Assembly (NCBI GenBank): GCA_046154185.1
Contig: JBJXGE010000043.1
Span: 80,500-144,499, forward strand
Origin: JBJXGE01 sp046154185
Lineage (GTDB): Bacteria > Planctomycetota > UBA8108 > UBA1146 > JAJFFE01
Reading direction: 5' to 3'
DNA length: 64,000 bases
Shown here: positions 61,744 to 64,000 of the stretch, one piece after another
Layout: each line of letters starts with the position of its first letter
Numbering within the stretch: the stretch's first letter is position 1
Program-made: the position numbers and the translations under genes
The notes under the pieces: model-generated
The model's database searches: none
What the model was told of the DNA's origin: nothing
The model's input: the letters and a program-made list of their open reading frames with translations, nothing else

Positions 61744-63222
61744 CTATGGCGCGGCGGCGACTGGCGGCGCCGAGACCTCGTCGGACGGGGCAGCGACGTC
61801 CGCGCACTTCGATGCCCGCAAGCAGCGCGCCGCGAGTTGCGCGCGATTGATGCCGTCGAGCGCCGCGACTTTGTAACACTCGGCGAGTGTCGGGTAGTTA
61901 AAAACAGCATCAGCGAAATAGTCGAGCGTGCCGCCGTGACTGTGGACGGCTTGGCCGATATGAATCAACTCGGTTGCTCCCTCGCCGATGGCGTGCACGG
62001 CGAGCAGGCGCAGCGAGCGCGGATCGAACAGCAATTTCAGCATGCCGTCGGTATCGCCGAGGATTTGGCCGCGGGCAATCTCGCGGTAGCGCGCGCGACC
62101 GACTTCGTAGGGTGTGCACGCCACGGTGAGTTCTTGTTCCGTGGGACCGATCATCGAAACCTCGGGAATGCTGTAGATACCGTACGGCAGCAACGTGTTC
62201 GAAGTCGGACAGCCGATGCCGAGCGCGTGACAGGCGGCCCGACGCCCTTGCTCGCGCGATGTCGCGGCGAGCGCCGGAAAGCCGACGACATCGCCGGCGG
62301 CGTAGAGGCCGGGCACTGCGGTTTGCATATTATCGTCGACTTTGATACGTCCGCGCGTGTCAGCTTCAAGCCCGGTCGTTTCGAGATTGAGCTGCTCGGT
62401 ATTGCCTTGCCGTCCCGCGCAATACAACACGCAATCCCCGACGAGCGACTTATTGCTCGCGGTGCGAGCCACGACGTGATGGTTGGCGCGTTGCAGATCC
62501 GTAACTTTCTCGCCGAAGCGGAAGTCGATGTTCAAGCGCGACATTTGATGCTTGAGCAACTCGACGATCTGCCGATCCGCGAAGTCCAAGAAGTCATGGC
62601 GATCGTTGACGAGCGTCACAATGCACCCGAGTGCGGCGAAGATGCACGCGTACTCGACGCCGATCACGCCCGCGCCGACGACGATCAGGCGCCGCGGGAC
62701 CGCGGAGATCCGCAAGATTTGCGAAGAGTCGAGCACATAGCGTCCGTCGAAGTCGAGACCCGGCGGTCTGGCCGGCCGGCTGCCGGTCGCAATCAGAATC
62801 TTTTCGGCCTCGAGCACACGCACGCCGTCGGTTGATTCACACACGAGCTGATGAGGTGCGACAAAAGAGCCGTGGCCGCGCAGGAGAGTCACACCGTTGC
62901 GTCGCAACTGGTCGCCGAACACGGCGTTCTCGTTGGCGATAATGCGGTCGGTCGTGATCGCCAAATCGGCGAAAGTCGGTGGCTCTTTGGTGGAGTAATT
63001 CTCGCCCGAGAGTGCCCGCTGACGAACTCCGCCGAGACTTAGTACGGCCTCGCGGAGTGCTTTCGACGGAATCGTGCCCGTCGAAGTCGAGTGTCCGCCG
63101 AGCCGAGCCAGCTCCTCGATCACGACAACCTTGTGACCGGCTTTCGCCGCTTGGATGGCGCCGAAGTGTCCGGCTGGGCCGGCTCCCAGAACCGCAAAAT
63201 CAAACCGATCCATCTGCGTCAA
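61744..63222 (-). CDS. sthA: Soluble (Si-specific) NAD(P)+ transhydrogenase
   Basis: A 492-residue flavoprotein. TTG 63222 has AGAGGTG 5 bases upstream; ATG 63213 is three codons in. FAD-binding GAGPAGHFGAIQAAKAG, then GGHSTSTGTIPSKALREA, in which the redox-active Cys pair of lipoamide/glutathione reductases is replaced (Ser/Thr-x4-Ser), a hallmark of SthA. A second NAD(P) site GAGVIGVEYACIFAALG and the FAD-closing YAAGDVVGFPALAATSREQGR follow, with the C-terminal dimerisation domain (GTLDYFADAVFNYPTLAE). It moves reducing equivalents between NADPH and NADH. Its C-terminal ~25 residues extend beyond E. coli SthA. Confidence 0.9.
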   Translation of the reverse strand: MTQMDRFDFAVLGAGPAGHFGAIQAAKAGHKVVVIEELARLGGHSTSTGTIPSKALREAVLSLGGVRQRALSGENYSTKEPPTFADLAITTDRIIANENAVFGDQLRRNGVTLLRGHGSFVAPHQLVCESTDGVRVLEAEKILIATGSRPARPPGLDFDGRYVLDSSQILRISAVPRRLIVVGAGVIGVEYACIFAALGCIVTLVNDRHDFLDFADRQIVELLKHQMSRLNIDFRFGEKVTDLQRANHHVVARTASNKSLVGDCVLYCAGRQGNTEQLNLETTGLEADTRGRIKVDDNMQTAVPGLYAAGDVVGFPALAATSREQGRRAACHALGIGCPTSNTLLPYGIYSIPEVSMIGPTEQELTVACTPYEVGRARYREIARGQILGDTDGMLKLLFDPRSLRLLAVHAIGEGATELIHIGQAVHSHGGTLDYFADAVFNYPTLAECYKVAALDGINRAQLAARCLRASKCADVAAPSDEVSAPPVAAAP

Positions 63223-63387
63223 AGATGCACCTCTTTCTTCGACTCGTGTTATCGACTTGCGACGCGGTCGGAGCACAGTGAATCCGACGGACGACGGTCG
63301 ACCCGCGGCCTTTCCGGGTGCAGGGTCATTGTGTTACAACAAAAATCCACGACGGACCGGCCCGTGATGCGGGCCAAGATTGCAACA

Positions 63388-63870
63388 ATGGAAAAAGCGA
63401 TGACCGCCGAAAAACCTAGGCCCATAGTCCCCAGCCCGGCCGTTCACAGCAGTAACAATTTCAGTTTCCATACGGAAGTGCGCGTGCGGTTACCCGAGAC
63501 CGACGCGATGGGCATCGTCTTCCACGGCAATTACTTCACGTTTCTGGAGGTCGGCCGCGTCGACTACCTGCGCAACCTCGGACTCGCCGAAGGCATTCGC
63601 CCGATCCGAGATTTCGAGAATGTCGTCGTCGCCGCGCATCTCGACTTCAAGTCGCCCGCACGCCTCGACGATCCGTTGATCATCGATGTGCGCGTGCGCG
63701 AGATTCGCGCGTCGAGTTTCACGTTTGATTTTCGGATCCGGCACAAAATCACGAACCGCGTCACCGCGCTCGGTTACACCGTCCACTGCGCGATCGACAA
63801 AGAGTTCAAGCCGATCAGCGTGCCAGAGAGTTTCCGCAAGATCGTGAAAGCGTACGAAGGCTGGTCCTAG
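63388..63870 (+). CDS. YbgC/FcbC-type acyl-CoA thioesterase (hot-dog fold)
   Basis: A 160-residue protein from ATG 63388 (ATG 63367 and ATG 63403 are alternatives; none has a clear binding site). RVRLPETDAMGIVFHGNYFTFLEVGRVDYLRNLG is the 4-hydroxybenzoyl-CoA thioesterase/YbgC signature, including the catalytic Asp in ETDAMG and the Tyr/His context. The central strands (LDDPLIIDVRVREI; SSFTFDFRIRH) are complete. It probably hydrolyses short acyl-CoA. It is divergent from the transhydrogenase. Confidence 0.87.
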   Translation: MEKAMTAEKPRPIVPSPAVHSSNNFSFHTEVRVRLPETDAMGIVFHGNYFTFLEVGRVDYLRNLGLAEGIRPIRDFENVVVAAHLDFKSPARLDDPLIIDVRVREIRASSFTFDFRIRHKITNRVTALGYTVHCAIDKEFKPISVPESFRKIVKAYEGWS

Positions 63871-64000
63871 TGCCGTGTCAGGCAACTTTGACCCTCTTTG
63901 TCCGGGCAGCCTCGGGTCACTCTTGCTCGCTCCTCCGTCGCGAAATCCTCAACGACCAGGCAGGTCGCCTCCGGTTTCGCTCGGTCGCTCGCGACCAAGC
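63871..64000. repeat. Right-edge palindromic element (truncated)
   Basis: After CTAGTGCCGTGTC (also near 8690 on the other strand) the DNA contains GCGAAATCCTCAACGACC, partly complementary to the following GGTCGCCTCCGGTTTCGC. Its centre resembles the middle of the 3415-3638 palindrome (AATCCTCAACG...CCAGGC). The outer arm appears to continue beyond the window, so its size is unknown. No gene seen. Confidence 0.4.

Noticed and set aside
1..64000. CRISPR arrays, tRNA or rRNA genes, transposases, phage genes
   Set aside because: No regularly spaced repeats, no cloverleaf-like sequence, no rRNA-like segment, and no recombinase or capsid-type protein were found.

Overview
The window is GC-rich bacterial DNA, most likely from the phylum Planctomycetota. 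The evidence is indirect: several secreted proteins end in paired dockerin-like EF-hand repeats with a Cys-containing tail, Ser/Thr kinases are fused to formylglycine-generating-enzyme (FGE/sulfatase-modifying) domains, ECF sigma factors are fused to membrane-anchored Ig-like regions, and a Pup/UBact-type tagging locus is present. No rRNA, tRNA, CRISPR array or transposase was seen.

Layout. 1-12.7 kb: a partial beta-propeller/multiheme cytochrome gene, an ECF sigma gene behind a large imperfect palindrome, a Kazal-domain secreted protein, a kinase-FGE protein, two dockerin-tailed secreted proteins and a decayed dockerin gene. 12.7-25.5 kb (minus strand): fifteen tightly overlapping genes forming a lipid/polyketide-type operon. 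It holds acyltransferase, dehydratase, ketosynthase, ketoreductase, an HMG-CoA-synthase beta-branching cassette with two enoyl-CoA hydratase homologues, two FabI/FabL-type enoyl reductases, ACP, an alpha-oxoamine synthase, a 3-ketosphinganine-reductase-like SDR, an FAD oxidase and two membrane proteins. The parts predict a beta-branched, sphingoid-like amino alcohol lipid. 25.6-33.5 kb: regulatory and envelope genes (ECF sigma plus kinase-FGE, HEAT protein, membrane-tethered sigma factor with a small secreted protein).

33.6-44.7 kb: the most striking region. A divergent XRE-TPR regulator faces a ten-gene plus-strand operon that puts two protein-tagging chemistries together. One is a ubiquitin-like set (FHA/RING-like E3 candidate, E1, E2, an unknown partner, Ubl, JAMM protease). 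The other is a Pup-like set (Mpa/ARC-type AAA ATPase, Dop-like protein, a 65-residue Pup/UBact-like protein ending Gly-Gly-Ala-Gln, PafA-like ligase). No proteasome subunit genes lie in the window.

44.8-64 kb: envelope and metabolic genes: glycosyltransferases, a second tethered sigma factor, TPR-methyltransferase, a MoeB/ThiF-type enzyme, flavin reductase, another dockerin protein, an M36-like dockerin metalloprotease, a DUF4261 protein, SthA transhydrogenase and a thioesterase. At 60.66-61.65 kb a thioredoxin-like gene carries an in-frame UGA exactly at the first active-site Cys position with a hairpin just downstream, so it is probably a selenoprotein.
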